Origin: Agarilytica sp045430345
GTDB lineage: Bacteria > Pseudomonadota > Gammaproteobacteria > Pseudomonadales > Cellvibrionaceae
Reading direction: 5' to 3'
DNA length: 64,000 nucleotides
Assembly (NCBI GenBank): GCA_045430345.1
Contig: JAILXT010000001.1
Location: forward strand, 1 to 64,000
The position numbers and the translations under genes are program-made. How positions within the stretch are numbered: position 1 is the first letter of the stretch; each line of letters opens with the position of its first letter. Positions 36,118 to 44,857 of this stretch are shown here, in pieces. The notes under the pieces were generated by a model that was not told the DNA's origin, made no database searches, and worked only from the letters and a program-made list of their open reading frames with translations.

Positions 36118-39100
36118 CTATTGTAGCTGCCGCCAACTGGACTCACCGTCGCGTACTTTTTGTTGGTTGTCTTGTGTAATTGTAATGATATTGCCATTTG
36201 CTGTTTGTACGATAGCCGTTGTCTTGTTATCTGTACTGTAACCTTCACCTTTGTGAAGGCTAGGTGACGTTGCAGGACTCCCCCCAATATGAACTACATA
36301 CTGGTTGTGCGTTGAGACTGTAGGTTGAGTTACGATAGCGCTCGCCGATGCGGTGCCTGTTAATGCATTTACCACATATAGGTAAGCATCGCCTTCCACA
36401 GAACATTCATCAAATTCGGGATCGTAGGTCGTGTAGGTCAGTGTGCCTGCGAGGGCTGTGGCTGAGCCAAAGTTTCTCTCTCCACCAGCAAAGTTTCGCT
36501 GCCATCCTGCGACATATTCCGAGGAGTTACTGTACTGTTTAATTCTCTTTTCGAAATCAGATACTGTTGCGCCGGAAACAAGTGCGGGGCTTAACGTAGG
36601 AGGGTTATCGAGTATAGCTGTATCAACTTGGACTTGTGTTGACGTAATGTTTGCGAGATTACTGTGAGATATCGCTGAGTAGGTAAACGCTCCGGACGTA
36701 TTTCTTGGTTCTTTTAAGCCATAATAATAATTCACATTGTTATAGAGGTTATCTAATGATGTAAAGTATCGGCCGGTCCCTACGTAGAGCCATCTATTGA
36801 GAAGCGAATCGGTCACAACCGATACAGGTGCAGTGACTGGCTCCCCTGCATCGATTATTTGTGTTACAGCCCAACTATTGACTGGCTGCTGGGCTACACC
36901 AGTTTCAGATTGGATCATCACACGATTCACCTTTCCTCCCCAGCTAAGCTCGTTTCCGGTGACGGTACCGAAATATACGGCATCAGTAGTGTAATTATCG
37001 AGCCCAAAATCTACAGGTACAAGATCGGAGACAAAACTATTACTATCACTGAGCGTGGCGATGCCAGAGGTACCAAAGCTTGTTTCAAGAATATTGGCAC
37101 TGCCATTTTCAACTGCTTTTAAGTCCAATAAAAACAGTCGTCCATTTTGTGTACTTTTGACATAGGTGAACCCGTCAGCTGTTGTATCTGCCCCTGATCC
37201 GAGCATTAGATACCAATCGCCGCTCCCTTCACTGTCTGTGCCCACAGTTACGGGGGCGGGGAGGGCAGTTGTAAAGCCAAGATTCGGGTGTGAATATTCT
37301 AGGAGTAATCTAGGAGAGTTGTCTGGGTTCGTGATATCAAATATCGCGATACTTGAGCGTAGGGTTCTGTTATCGGTAGTTGCACCATCTAGATCGATAT
37401 CCACAGTCGTGGCTCCGCCTCCGAGTCGCATGCCCACAACAAGTAGGGTACCCCATCCTCCAGGGTGGTCTGTATCGGCCGCAAAGATTTTCGCATCAAA
37501 AATACGGGGTTTTAAATCTACAAAATACAAATGGTCAGAGGAAACTGCACCATAGTTCGGACGTGATAGGTACTCCAAGTGAGGCAGAGTGTTGTAGGGT
37601 ACGTATGCCCATAATTCTGCACCAAGATCGTAATTAGTATTTGAGCCGGGAGCCCCCCCGCCTTTTGCGCCAAGGAACTCTTTGGTCACGGCGTTGTACC
37701 ATCCGCCGTTAAAGGCATGAAGCATTCCGTCATTTCCGCCGGCGTACACCACTTGGCGGCGGTCCCTATAACGGTTAAAGAACTCCCGATAGCTTTGGCT
37801 TTCGTAGAGGATATCAAGATTTTCGTTTGGTCGTCCGACAATTGTTGGGGTTGAATAAATGACATCACCTAGGCGCATTGTTTGTCCATCTAGTTGACGC
37901 TCTCTTAGTCCTACTTGGTCTTCTCCCCGAATATAGTCGACTAATGTGTGTGCTTCGGTTAGGTCTGTTGCCAGTAGGCCAGCGTATTCTTCAGGAAAGC
38001 TCGAAGAGAGGAAATCAACCTGTTCCGCATTTTGAATAATTCCGTTTCCGTCTGTATCTATTCCCGTAATTATGTGTCGGCCGTTCGCCGTTGCTCCGAA
38101 TGACCTTTGGACGGTTGCTTCGCTATCCGTTAATGCCGATAGCCAATTTGCGCCGCTCCATAGGTACTCGATATCAAATAAGTCCAGAGTAAAGACTGAT
38201 TCGCTACATGCCGACATTTGATCTGCCGTCGGTTTTGTATCCAAGGTACTTGATAGTTTAGCTCTTACGAGGTTTTCAGCTTCATTAGAGCACATATCGA
38301 GATAAGGGTCTGAAGACGGGGGTTCAAGGACCCTGTCGCCATCATCTTGGCGAATACGGCCAGCATCATCAATCATTAGTGCGTGAACATCACCTATCCA
38401 GGTGACTTCATCAGCACCACTTGATACAAATGGCCGGAATATAGCATTTACGACGCTGCCTTCACCTGAGCGGGATGCTGCAATTACAGAGGAGGCCCCG
38501 CCGGTTGCTGCACGGGTGGCAATAGCTTCGAATGCGGCATTTAATTCGTTGACTAGTGCCTCGCCGTCACTAGCGAAGAAGAATGCGTCAGGGTTGCAGT
38601 CTCCATCGTCGTTCCATTCGTCGGAAGCTGGGCATGGAGCATTTATCGAAAAAGCGTTGGGAACACTTGGATCCGGTGCTCTATCATCATCTGCGTCAAT
38701 AAACCCCCCTGTAACGGCGGCTTGTTTTACGCGTCGTGTAGCGCTGCCATTTTCGTTTTCTCCTAGGGCGGCATAAACATAATATGAAACGATTTCTTGA
38801 AAGCCGTCCATACCGCTATCAGTACGGCAATCGTTTTGACGCAGAACAAGTGCTAAGTCGTCCAGTACCTCGTTTTGCCCAAAGAGGTTTCCGCCTCCAA
38901 TGCCTGAGACTGTGGGGTGATCTGCGGCGTCACCATCAAAATCCCTATATGGTGCCCCATCATTAAAGTGTAAGACGAATGATTTCGCACATGGCAATTT
39001 ATCGCCATATTCATCGTAGTAGAAGGGATCCCAGTCATTATTCACTTCATAGGAGTTTCTGGCCTTTGGTTGACCATCGAAAGGGGAGTTTCCTGCGATG

Positions 39101-41034
39101 CCTTCTTTACCGTTATCGTACCATTGCGTATGACCATTTATATTGTGATTGGTCTGTTCAAAATAGCCTTTAATATCATATAGCGTTTCGGCAATTGGTG
39201 TACTGCCCCAAATTAGGGGATGGTCTTCAATAACATCAATAATATTACTGAGGGGGGATTTAACGTGGGTATCGTAACAAATATCAAAGTTGTCTCGATC
39301 TGCAGCCGTTTTGGAAATATCAGGATAGCAGGCCCTAAACGTGCCGCCATGAACTTTGTTTCCTGTATAAATGGATGTGGGGTTTCGTGTGTGGTCGTAG
39401 TTATATACGGCAAGACCAAAGCGCAGGGACCCCGAGTTTTCCTGAACAACCCCTTCTGGTTCTTGGCTAACCCCCACTTGTATTTTATAGCCCGAAACGG
39501 AATCTATCGCGAGATAGCCGATGCGTTCATCAACATGAGATGTTTCCGTGTCTACAGATTTTTCTTCTTCCATTTTCACTTGGAAGTTTGACGATGTAAC
39601 GTTTCGGTAACGAGGGTATGCTGGGTCGCTGCCATCAATCGTTTGGCTACTTACGACCATAATCGGTTCATCATCGAAAATAGGGCCAGAAAAAGAAATG
39701 GTATTGAAAGAATCATCGACATTGCTACCACCACTATCGCCGACTTCCACACCCTCGCCAGTGAGATTTGATTTACCCGAAAATGGTTCAAAGGCAACCC
39801 AATGGATCGTTTCCGCTGCAATGTGGTTTGGTGCGTACTGCTCTTCATTTTGAAGTGATACATCAAATCCACCAGATCCTACATTATTCACTCTAGATAT
39901 AACTGGGCGAATACCATCCGGAGGCTCTGTTGCGGGAGGGGATGCTGTAACTCCATTGGTCGTTGTCACGCCAGTGAATACAACAGGCGTATAGCCTCCT
40001 GGCAGATTCACAAAAACGTCATCGGGTGTGCCGTTGACCGTGGCATCGGTGGTGACTGACCCAGCGCGTACTTCGTAGTCTACCGAACCAACTTGAATAA
40101 TATTTGGAGCACCAGCGCTGCCCGTTCGTTCTGCTGCAATATACGTTACGAGTTCACTTGTATGATCTATGTCACGGTATGCCCATTCCTCCAAGCGCAC
40201 CTCGAAGCTCGTTGAGGTAACATTGCGGACACGCGTATGGCTGGGATCACTGCCGTTATAAGAGAGGCCTGAAACAACAATCATCGGGTCGGTGTAGGTG
40301 TTCTCAAGCGTGACAGTATGCCAATGAGATCTTTCATTCAGATCGATCGGCACTTCATCGGTATCCCTATCAATCGAAAGCTGACCAATTTCGACCGTTG
40401 CGCTTAAAGGTATTACTTTTCTGTTCGATCCCGATGTCGCGGTTATAACGCCGTCAGCAATCAATATTTCTGTATTGTCGGGGAAAGGGCTAACACTGCT
40501 ACTGCCACTGTAGCTTTTTCGAAATGTTCGGTCTTCAGGCTCATTTTGTCCTTCGATAACATACCAGGTGTCGCCGTCAATCAACTCGCCAGCTCTATCG
40601 CGTACTTTCCCTCCTACTAGTACTTTTCGGACCACATCCATTCTTCGCATTGTTAACCAGTTAAGAAAGTTTCCGTCCCAGGCTCCTGCGCCGTCAGCAA
40701 CAAAAAATAATTTGTCGGTGTCGGTATCGTATGTGTAACGGCTTTCGCTATCGAAATAACCGAAGTATGATTTATCCGGGTCGAAGTCATCATGAACCGT
40801 AGTTGCCTTATGCCAGCCGCCCGCGCTCACATCTCTGTATGCGACTGCTTTCATACTGCCTGAGATATCCAATGCGACAACAACGTTGGGCTTGCCTACG
40901 CTTGTCGCCACAAAGGGAGGGGCGCTCGTAAAGTTGGAAGAATTTGTAGCCGAGGTAACAAGGTTTGGAAAACTGAAGAGTATGCCAACGACCGGTATCG
41001 TATATAAAGTTTTTTTAACGAAATGAAAGTTCAT
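36118..41034 (-). CDS. pilY1: PilY1-type pilus tip adhesin with lectin-like insert
   Basis: A 1638-residue exported protein, much longer than Pseudomonas PilY1 (about 1160). After the signal peptide comes a von Willebrand A region with the metal-binding DISGSM (residues 56-61). It is interrupted at about 236-525 by three repeats of about 85 residues with the pattern GSDP...R-RNVTS..F-V..EE and ending IQVG, resembling H-type lectin domains. The A region resumes (LRFGLAVYNYD). An EF-hand-like calcium loop DTDGNGIIQNAE starts at 993. The C-terminal PilY1 beta-propeller has YAGGNDGMLHAFNGG at 1097-1111. Expected roles: pilus tip adhesion, calcium-dependent pilus dynamics and surface sensing. Confidence 0.92.
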   Translation of the reverse strand: MNFHFVKKTLYTIPVVGILFSFPNLVTSATNSSNFTSAPPFVATSVGKPNVVVALDISGSMKAVAYRDVSAGGWHKATTVHDDFDPDKSYFGYFDSESRYTYDTDTDKLFFVADGAGAWDGNFLNWLTMRRMDVVRKVLVGGKVRDRAGELIDGDTWYVIEGQNEPEDRTFRKSYSGSSSVSPFPDNTEILIADGVITATSGSNRKVIPLSATVEIGQLSIDRDTDEVPIDLNERSHWHTVTLENTYTDPMIVVSGLSYNGSDPSHTRVRNVTSTSFEVRLEEWAYRDIDHTSELVTYIAAERTGSAGAPNIIQVGSVDYEVRAGSVTTDATVNGTPDDVFVNLPGGYTPVVFTGVTTTNGVTASPPATEPPDGIRPVISRVNNVGSGGFDVSLQNEEQYAPNHIAAETIHWVAFEPFSGKSNLTGEGVEVGDSGGSNVDDSFNTISFSGPIFDDEPIMVVSSQTIDGSDPAYPRYRNVTSSNFQVKMEEEKSVDTETSHVDERIGYLAIDSVSGYKIQVGVSQEPEGVVQENSGSLRFGLAVYNYDHTRNPTSIYTGNKVHGGTFRACYPDISKTAADRDNFDICYDTHVKSPLSNIIDVIEDHPLIWGSTPIAETLYDIKGYFEQTNHNINGHTQWYDNGKEGIAGNSPFDGQPKARNSYEVNNDWDPFYYDEYGDKLPCAKSFVLHFNDGAPYRDFDGDAADHPTVSGIGGGNLFGQNEVLDDLALVLRQNDCRTDSGMDGFQEIVSYYVYAALGENENGSATRRVKQAAVTGGFIDADDDRAPDPSVPNAFSINAPCPASDEWNDDGDCNPDAFFFASDGEALVNELNAAFEAIATRAATGGASSVIAASRSGEGSVVNAIFRPFVSSGADEVTWIGDVHALMIDDAGRIRQDDGDRVLEPPSSDPYLDMCSNEAENLVRAKLSSTLDTKPTADQMSACSESVFTLDLFDIEYLWSGANWLSALTDSEATVQRSFGATANGRHIITGIDTDGNGIIQNAEQVDFLSSSFPEEYAGLLATDLTEAHTLVDYIRGEDQVGLRERQLDGQTMRLGDVIYSTPTIVGRPNENLDILYESQSYREFFNRYRDRRQVVYAGGNDGMLHAFNGGWYNAVTKEFLGAKGGGAPGSNTNYDLGAELWAYVPYNTLPHLEYLSRPNYGAVSSDHLYFVDLKPRIFDAKIFAADTDHPGGWGTLLVVGMRLGGGATTVDIDLDGATTDNRTLRSSIAIFDITNPDNSPRLLLEYSHPNLGFTTALPAPVTVGTDSEGSGDWYLMLGSGADTTADGFTYVKSTQNGRLFLLDLKAVENGSANILETSFGTSGIATLSDSNSFVSDLVPVDFGLDNYTTDAVYFGTVTGNELSWGGKVNRVMIQSETGVAQQPVNSWAVTQIIDAGEPVTAPVSVVTDSLLNRWLYVGTGRYFTSLDNLYNNVNYYYGLKEPRNTSGAFTYSAISHSNLANITSTQVQVDTAILDNPPTLSPALVSGATVSDFEKRIKQYSNSSEYVAGWQRNFAGGERNFGSATALAGTLTYTTYDPEFDECSVEGDAYLYVVNALTGTASASAIVTQPTVSTHNQYVVHIGGSPATSPSLHKGEGYSTDNKTTAIVQTANGNIITITQDNQQKVRDGESSWRQLQ
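39460..40329 (-). repeat. Three H-lectin-like repeats inside pilY1
   Basis: The encoded residues 236-320, 330-425 and 437-525 align with each other. Repeats 1 and 3 share GSDP, R-RNVTS-x-x-F-x-V, a paired glutamate, TSE/DER, Y-x-A and IQVG. Repeat 2 is more diverged (NNVGSGGFDVSLQNEE, HWVAFEP). They code for a block inserted in the N-terminal A domain, not a nucleotide-level tandem repeat. Confidence 0.75.
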
Positions 41035-41600
41035 AGGGCCACCCTATATTCAGTTGCTGTTACCGCGACCGCCTCAGCCGCACTGACACCAGTACTTCGT
41101 ACTTCGTAGATTAAGTGGGCGCCACCTGCTCCGAGACCTTTTCCAAGTCCCTCATAGCCAGACAGCTGTTGGACACCGCTGCCTCGGCTTTTCGCTCCCG
41201 GAGATTTTATAATGCTAATGGTTGATTCGATTGTCTCGAATGCAGCACCGGAAATATCAAAGTTCATGTCTACACCAAGAGTATTGGTATCGTAAAGGTC
41301 TTCACCTGTTTGTTGCGAATCCACAAGTGGGTCGTAGCTACTTTGGAATGTTAATCCAAAGTTACTAAAACCATCCCATCGACGATGATAGATAAAATGG
41401 CTGATCCCGTCTCCTACAGCTATTCTTCCGGACTCAGATCCTTGAAACGCAATATCTTTAAACACTTCATTTGAGGAAATTTTATAGTCCATGTTGGACG
41501 ATTGCATTGACGATACTGTGACGACACTAATAATTAAAATAAATATCAGCCCAGTAATTAGGACGAATCCCTTCTGATTTGATTTTGGTAGTCGTTTCAC
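41031..41600 (-). CDS. pilX: Minor pilin PilX
   Basis: A 189-residue prepilin with leader MKRLPKSNQKG| followed by FVLITGLIFILIISVVTVSS. It lacks glutamate at +5, as PilX and GspK-like subunits do. The helix continues as NEVFKDIAFQGSESGRIA, typical of PilX. It overlaps pilY1 by 4 bases and follows pilW by 3, so translation is coupled. In the priming complex PilX links the minor pilins to PilY1. Confidence 0.88.
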   Translation of the reverse strand: MKRLPKSNQKGFVLITGLIFILIISVVTVSSMQSSNMDYKISSNEVFKDIAFQGSESGRIAVGDGISHFIYHRRWDGFSNFGLTFQSSYDPLVDSQQTGEDLYDTNTLGVDMNFDISGAAFETIESTISIIKSPGAKSRGSGVQQLSGYEGLGKGLGAGGAHLIYEVRSTGVSAAEAVAVTATEYRVAL

Positions 41601-41603
41601 AAA

Positions 41604-42638
41604 TTAGCCTCGTGTCATATTTCTAAGTTGAACTACTTTGGTGAATGCCTTGCGGCTGTATTGTTGTAGGTCTGATGTGGGGGTGTATTCAAATTCTCCG
41701 GCGAGGTCGTATGTCGAGAGGTCTTGTGTTGAACTATCTTTATGTTCGCTGCGAATCACTACGCTAAACCGAGCACTCACGACTTCTCGCCAGTCGTCCA
41801 CATCACTTGCTAAAACATAGGAGTCGGCAACATAGTCATTTCCGGGTTGAGACGTGCCATTAGAAGCGTCGACAAGGTCGACCCCATATTCAATTTGAAA
41901 TTGTTCTACTCCTTCGGCTATTGCTTCTAGCGTAAGCGTAGCCCCGTCTAGAGTATATTTTACGAGAGTCGGAATTTCGTCGTCACAAGCAGAGCCATTT
42001 AGCTCACTGCAAGGCCGCAAAAAAAATAGCTCAGTTTTATAGGCGTAGTTATATACACCAACATTATCTGCTCCTCCGTTAAGGCTGGTACTTCCTATAT
42101 TAGCCCCTAAAAGCAGTTCGCCTCCTTGAATGCCTCCTCCAACTGATGTTCTTATGTATACTTTGGAGCTGTTTAAGCCTGATACGGGAGCCGCGCCAGA
42201 AGGAGATGCATAACGGATTGCCAATATATCGGAGTCTTCAACATAGTGCCCTGTGGGTATGCAGTTACTTGGCAGATCTATAATTGCCCCCACGTTTGCA
42301 GCTCCTTCATAGCCAGTTATCGATTGGGTCGTGTCTGTTACCCAGTCGTGGTCGCAGCCACCAATCCCAGTAATTGAGAGCCCTGTAATCACCTGGATGT
42401 CGTTTGGCTCAACGCCGCCGTAATGCCCTGCCAAACGAAGAGATTGAGTAATTTGGCTTATCGATATCCGAGAATTTTCTTGCAGTGAGGAGTAACCTGA
42501 AATCGTTCGGGTTGCACGGTGATTTGATGTATACACTTGAATAATGGCGTTTAGTAATATGATTCCAACGCCCATAGATACAAGTAACTCTATTAAGGAG
42601 ATACCATAAGGAATTCTTACTCGGTTAGAGTTTTTCAT
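41604..42638 (-). CDS. pilW: Minor pilin PilW
   Basis: A 344-residue GspJ-like minor prepilin with leader site IPYG|ISLIELLVSMGVGII and +5 glutamate. The helix SLQENSRISISQITQSLRLA followed by GHYGG is characteristic of PilW. It carries several cysteines (GGCDHDW, PSNCIP, PCSELNGSACDD), which suggests a stabilised periplasmic domain. It lies between pilV and pilX with short gaps. Confidence 0.9.
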   Translation of the reverse strand: MKNSNRVRIPYGISLIELLVSMGVGIILLNAIIQVYTSNHRATRTISGYSSLQENSRISISQITQSLRLAGHYGGVEPNDIQVITGLSITGIGGCDHDWVTDTTQSITGYEGAANVGAIIDLPSNCIPTGHYVEDSDILAIRYASPSGAAPVSGLNSSKVYIRTSVGGGIQGGELLLGANIGSTSLNGGADNVGVYNYAYKTELFFLRPCSELNGSACDDEIPTLVKYTLDGATLTLEAIAEGVEQFQIEYGVDLVDASNGTSQPGNDYVADSYVLASDVDDWREVVSARFSVVIRSEHKDSSTQDLSTYDLAGEFEYTPTSDLQQYSRKAFTKVVQLRNMTRG

Positions 42639-42652
42639 TACTGTTCTCTGGC

Positions 42653-43123
42653 CTAAGGGTTGTAAGGGAGAAAAGATACTCGGTGGCGTTTCGTTTCCGT
42701 GTTAGTCCCACTGCGTTCCAGCCACGTTATCTCAATAGTGAAGACGTTATTGGCTACATTCGTAACGGACAACGTTGGCTCTGGTAATTGATCAATGATG
42801 TTATTGAATACGGCATATGCATCAAATTGGGCGATTTGAGTCGAAGAGCATGTTGAACCACATGCTGGGTCTGCGGTCGGGTTGTCAATATCTTGCTGAA
42901 TGTTGTCATAATAACCATCTGAAATTGCCACAGGGTTTGAGCGCATGCGATCAGCCATATCATTTGATGCTTGCATTGCGGTGCTCATTGAATGTGAGTT
43001 TGATAGCACGCTCAAACTTTTCATTTGAAGCCCCGCTAAACCTAAGATTCCAGTTGCGAATACAATGACTGCGACCAGGACTTCTATTAGAGAGAATCCA
43101 TGATTGTGCTTTACTGTTGTCAT
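42653..43123 (-). CDS. pilV: Minor pilin PilV
   Basis: A 156-residue GspI-like minor prepilin with site HNHG|FSLIEVLVAVIVFATGI, then LAGLQMKSLSVLSNSHS and ASNDMADRMRSNP, the diagnostic PilV stretch. I start at ATG 43123, which gives a 9-residue leader. An upstream GTG at 43165 overlaps the fimT end but would give an unusually long leader. Second gene of the operon. Confidence 0.88.
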   Translation of the reverse strand: MTTVKHNHGFSLIEVLVAVIVFATGILGLAGLQMKSLSVLSNSHSMSTAMQASNDMADRMRSNPVAISDGYYDNIQQDIDNPTADPACGSTCSSTQIAQFDAYAVFNNIIDQLPEPTLSVTNVANNVFTIEITWLERSGTNTETKRHRVSFLPYNP

Positions 43124-43152
43124 TTTCAAAGTCGAAACCTCGTCGTTAATCG

Positions 43153-43707
43153 TTACGCGGGACACACAAGTGAAGCACCGCCGGCACCAGTATCCGATAC
43201 TTTTGGACGACCGGACGCGGTAATAATAATACCTACTGCTTTGTCTACCCCTCTGGGATCACAAAGCGTTAATGTCCCTGATTCTAGCGAGTCTCCATTT
43301 GGGTCATAACGGATCATATTAACCACATTGGTAGACCCAATTAATGAAAACCCAGTGTCCATTTCGGCGCCAATTTGTAGATATGTATCAGCGGTGTCTT
43401 TTGTATCGTTAGCGTCTTCGTCTACAAATATAATCCAGCCAGCATCCCAATTAGAAGATGTGTTGCAGCTTGTGCCGTTTGAACTCGCGCATATCACCGT
43501 TCGAATACCACGTTTTACAGCTTCACTTCTAGCCATCTGTAGTGCAGACATCATGTTGTTACGTTGTGCTTTTTGACGTCCTCCAGCCAGCGTATCCCTA
43601 AAGGAGGGGAGTGCTACAGCAGAGACGATTGCGAGTAACGTAATCGTAGTCATGAGCTCCAGAATGGTAAGCCCGCGTTGACGTTTTATTTCTATTAAAT
43701 TTTTCAT
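43153..43707 (-). CDS. fimT: GspH/FimT-family minor pilin
   Basis: A 184-residue minor prepilin with leader site IKRQRG|LTILELMTTITLLAIVSA and +5 glutamate, followed by RNNMMSALQMARSEAVKRG, the GspH/FimT/FimU signature, and a Cys-containing beta domain (VICASSNGTSCNTS). First gene of the minor-pilin operon. ATG 43707 is preferred because the leader is then 12 residues. A GTG at 43734 is in frame. No good ribosome-binding site is visible before either. The 0.3-kb region upstream holds the promoter. Confidence 0.85.
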   Translation of the reverse strand: MKNLIEIKRQRGLTILELMTTITLLAIVSAVALPSFRDTLAGGRQKAQRNNMMSALQMARSEAVKRGIRTVICASSNGTSCNTSSNWDAGWIIFVDEDANDTKDTADTYLQIGAEMDTGFSLIGSTNVVNMIRYDPNGDSLESGTLTLCDPRGVDKAVGIIITASGRPKVSDTGAGGASLVCPA

Positions 43708-43734
43708 TTTTTTACTATAGCGGGTGGCTGACAC

Positions 43735-44003
43735 AGATGCTGGCGGTTGTAGATAAGAGGGGTATTTTTTAGATGAACTGATTTTTATATAGTGTTTTGT
43801 TTGTGTTTTTCTGATTTATATTCTGTTATGTGTCTGTTTGGGTGTTTTTTGGTTAGCGGATGTTCAAGAAATAACAATTCGAAGGACGGGTGGGGACATG
43901 CTTCTCTTTCGAAGTGATATTTTTAGGGCTTTGTAAGATTGTTGGGCGTGGATGTATTCAGCGGAAGTCATTGGGCCAGGCACGATTGGTGGAAAGTATG
44001 GAG
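43735..44003. other. Spacer between minor-pilin operon and gspB
   Basis: About 270 bases, AT- and GT-rich, with no supported gene. It should contain the promoter of the minus-strand minor-pilin operon and the end of the gspAB transcript. No sigma-54 or strong sigma-70 consensus was recognised. Confidence 0.5.
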
Positions 44004-44804
44004 TTACATATTAATCCAACTATTATAAGCCCCTATCTTAAACCGTAAGCCTTGGTACTTAAGTACAATGCCATCTTCCACGATTGCTTCTAGGGTAAGG
44101 TGATCCGCAATTTGCTGGCCCTGCCTACGTGTGACTTTGTTTAATATAACGGTCGCATTGTCTTTGTTGTAGCTATGATCGGTATACATCAGGGTGGGAA
44201 TGGCCTTCTGTTTGGCGTATGCCAAGTCGCCAATAAAACTTAGTGTTGGGTAATCGTCTAAGCTGGGGAGTTTTGGCGCTGGGGTAGGCTTTGGTGGCGC
44301 TTTCTTTTTTTGTTTTGCTTTGCTCGCCGTTTCCGCGTTTTTTTTGTAGATTGATGCGACTTTCTTATCCGTTACGGTCGCTTTTGGGGGTGTGGTCTTT
44401 GCTGATTCTGATACGGTTTTTGCGGCTTCATCATACTGTTTTGCGATCAGCTTCTCTTTCATCTCGCTGTAGCGATTTGGTTGTGCTGGATCGGAGGGAG
44501 TTTGTTGGGTTGGTAAGCCAGCCGGTTGGGGCGATGGTTGTGAATCTTCAACCATGCTCGCCGAACCGCTTGATATTCTCGGTGGCGAGGTGGTTGCGGT
44601 CTTCTCTTGTCCTCCTCCGAGCATTAACACGATAACAATGCAGACGAGTACGATAAGCGCTGCGATAAGCCCGTAAATGACTTTCGGGTTTAGCTCTGGA
44701 GAGCTGCGTTCTGAGCGACTGTCATGGTCACTATTGAGTGAAGGCGTTTCGTCCGTATCGCGCTCGGTATCAGCTTTGTTTAATGCATCAAGAATAAGAG
44801 ACAT
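44004..44804 (-). CDS. gspB: General secretion pathway protein B
   Basis: A 266-residue protein starting MSLILDALNKADTERD, the GspB signature. One transmembrane helix follows (VIYGLIAALIVLVCIVIVLMLGG), then a Pro/Lys/Ala-rich periplasmic linker and a C-terminal GspB domain (LAYAKQKAIPTLMYTDHSY, then ILNKVTRRQGQQIADHLTLEAI in pieces). GspB works with GspA to insert the secretin through peptidoglycan. The core type II secretion genes (gspC-N) are not in the window, so it may serve a distant secretion locus or the pilus secretin. Confidence 0.9.
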   Translation of the reverse strand: MSLILDALNKADTERDTDETPSLNSDHDSRSERSSPELNPKVIYGLIAALIVLVCIVIVLMLGGGQEKTATTSPPRISSGSASMVEDSQPSPQPAGLPTQQTPSDPAQPNRYSEMKEKLIAKQYDEAAKTVSESAKTTPPKATVTDKKVASIYKKNAETASKAKQKKKAPPKPTPAPKLPSLDDYPTLSFIGDLAYAKQKAIPTLMYTDHSYNKDNATVILNKVTRRQGQQIADHLTLEAIVEDGIVLKYQGLRFKIGAYNSWINM

Positions 44805-44857
44805 AGGCGGTTTTAAGTTTTATTTATTTGTTCTTGGGAATTTGGGTTAAGTAATAA

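Noticed and set aside
39220..39591. Plus-strand open frame of 123 codons and several others inside pilY1
   Set aside because: All are antisense shadows of the well-supported pilY1 frame.
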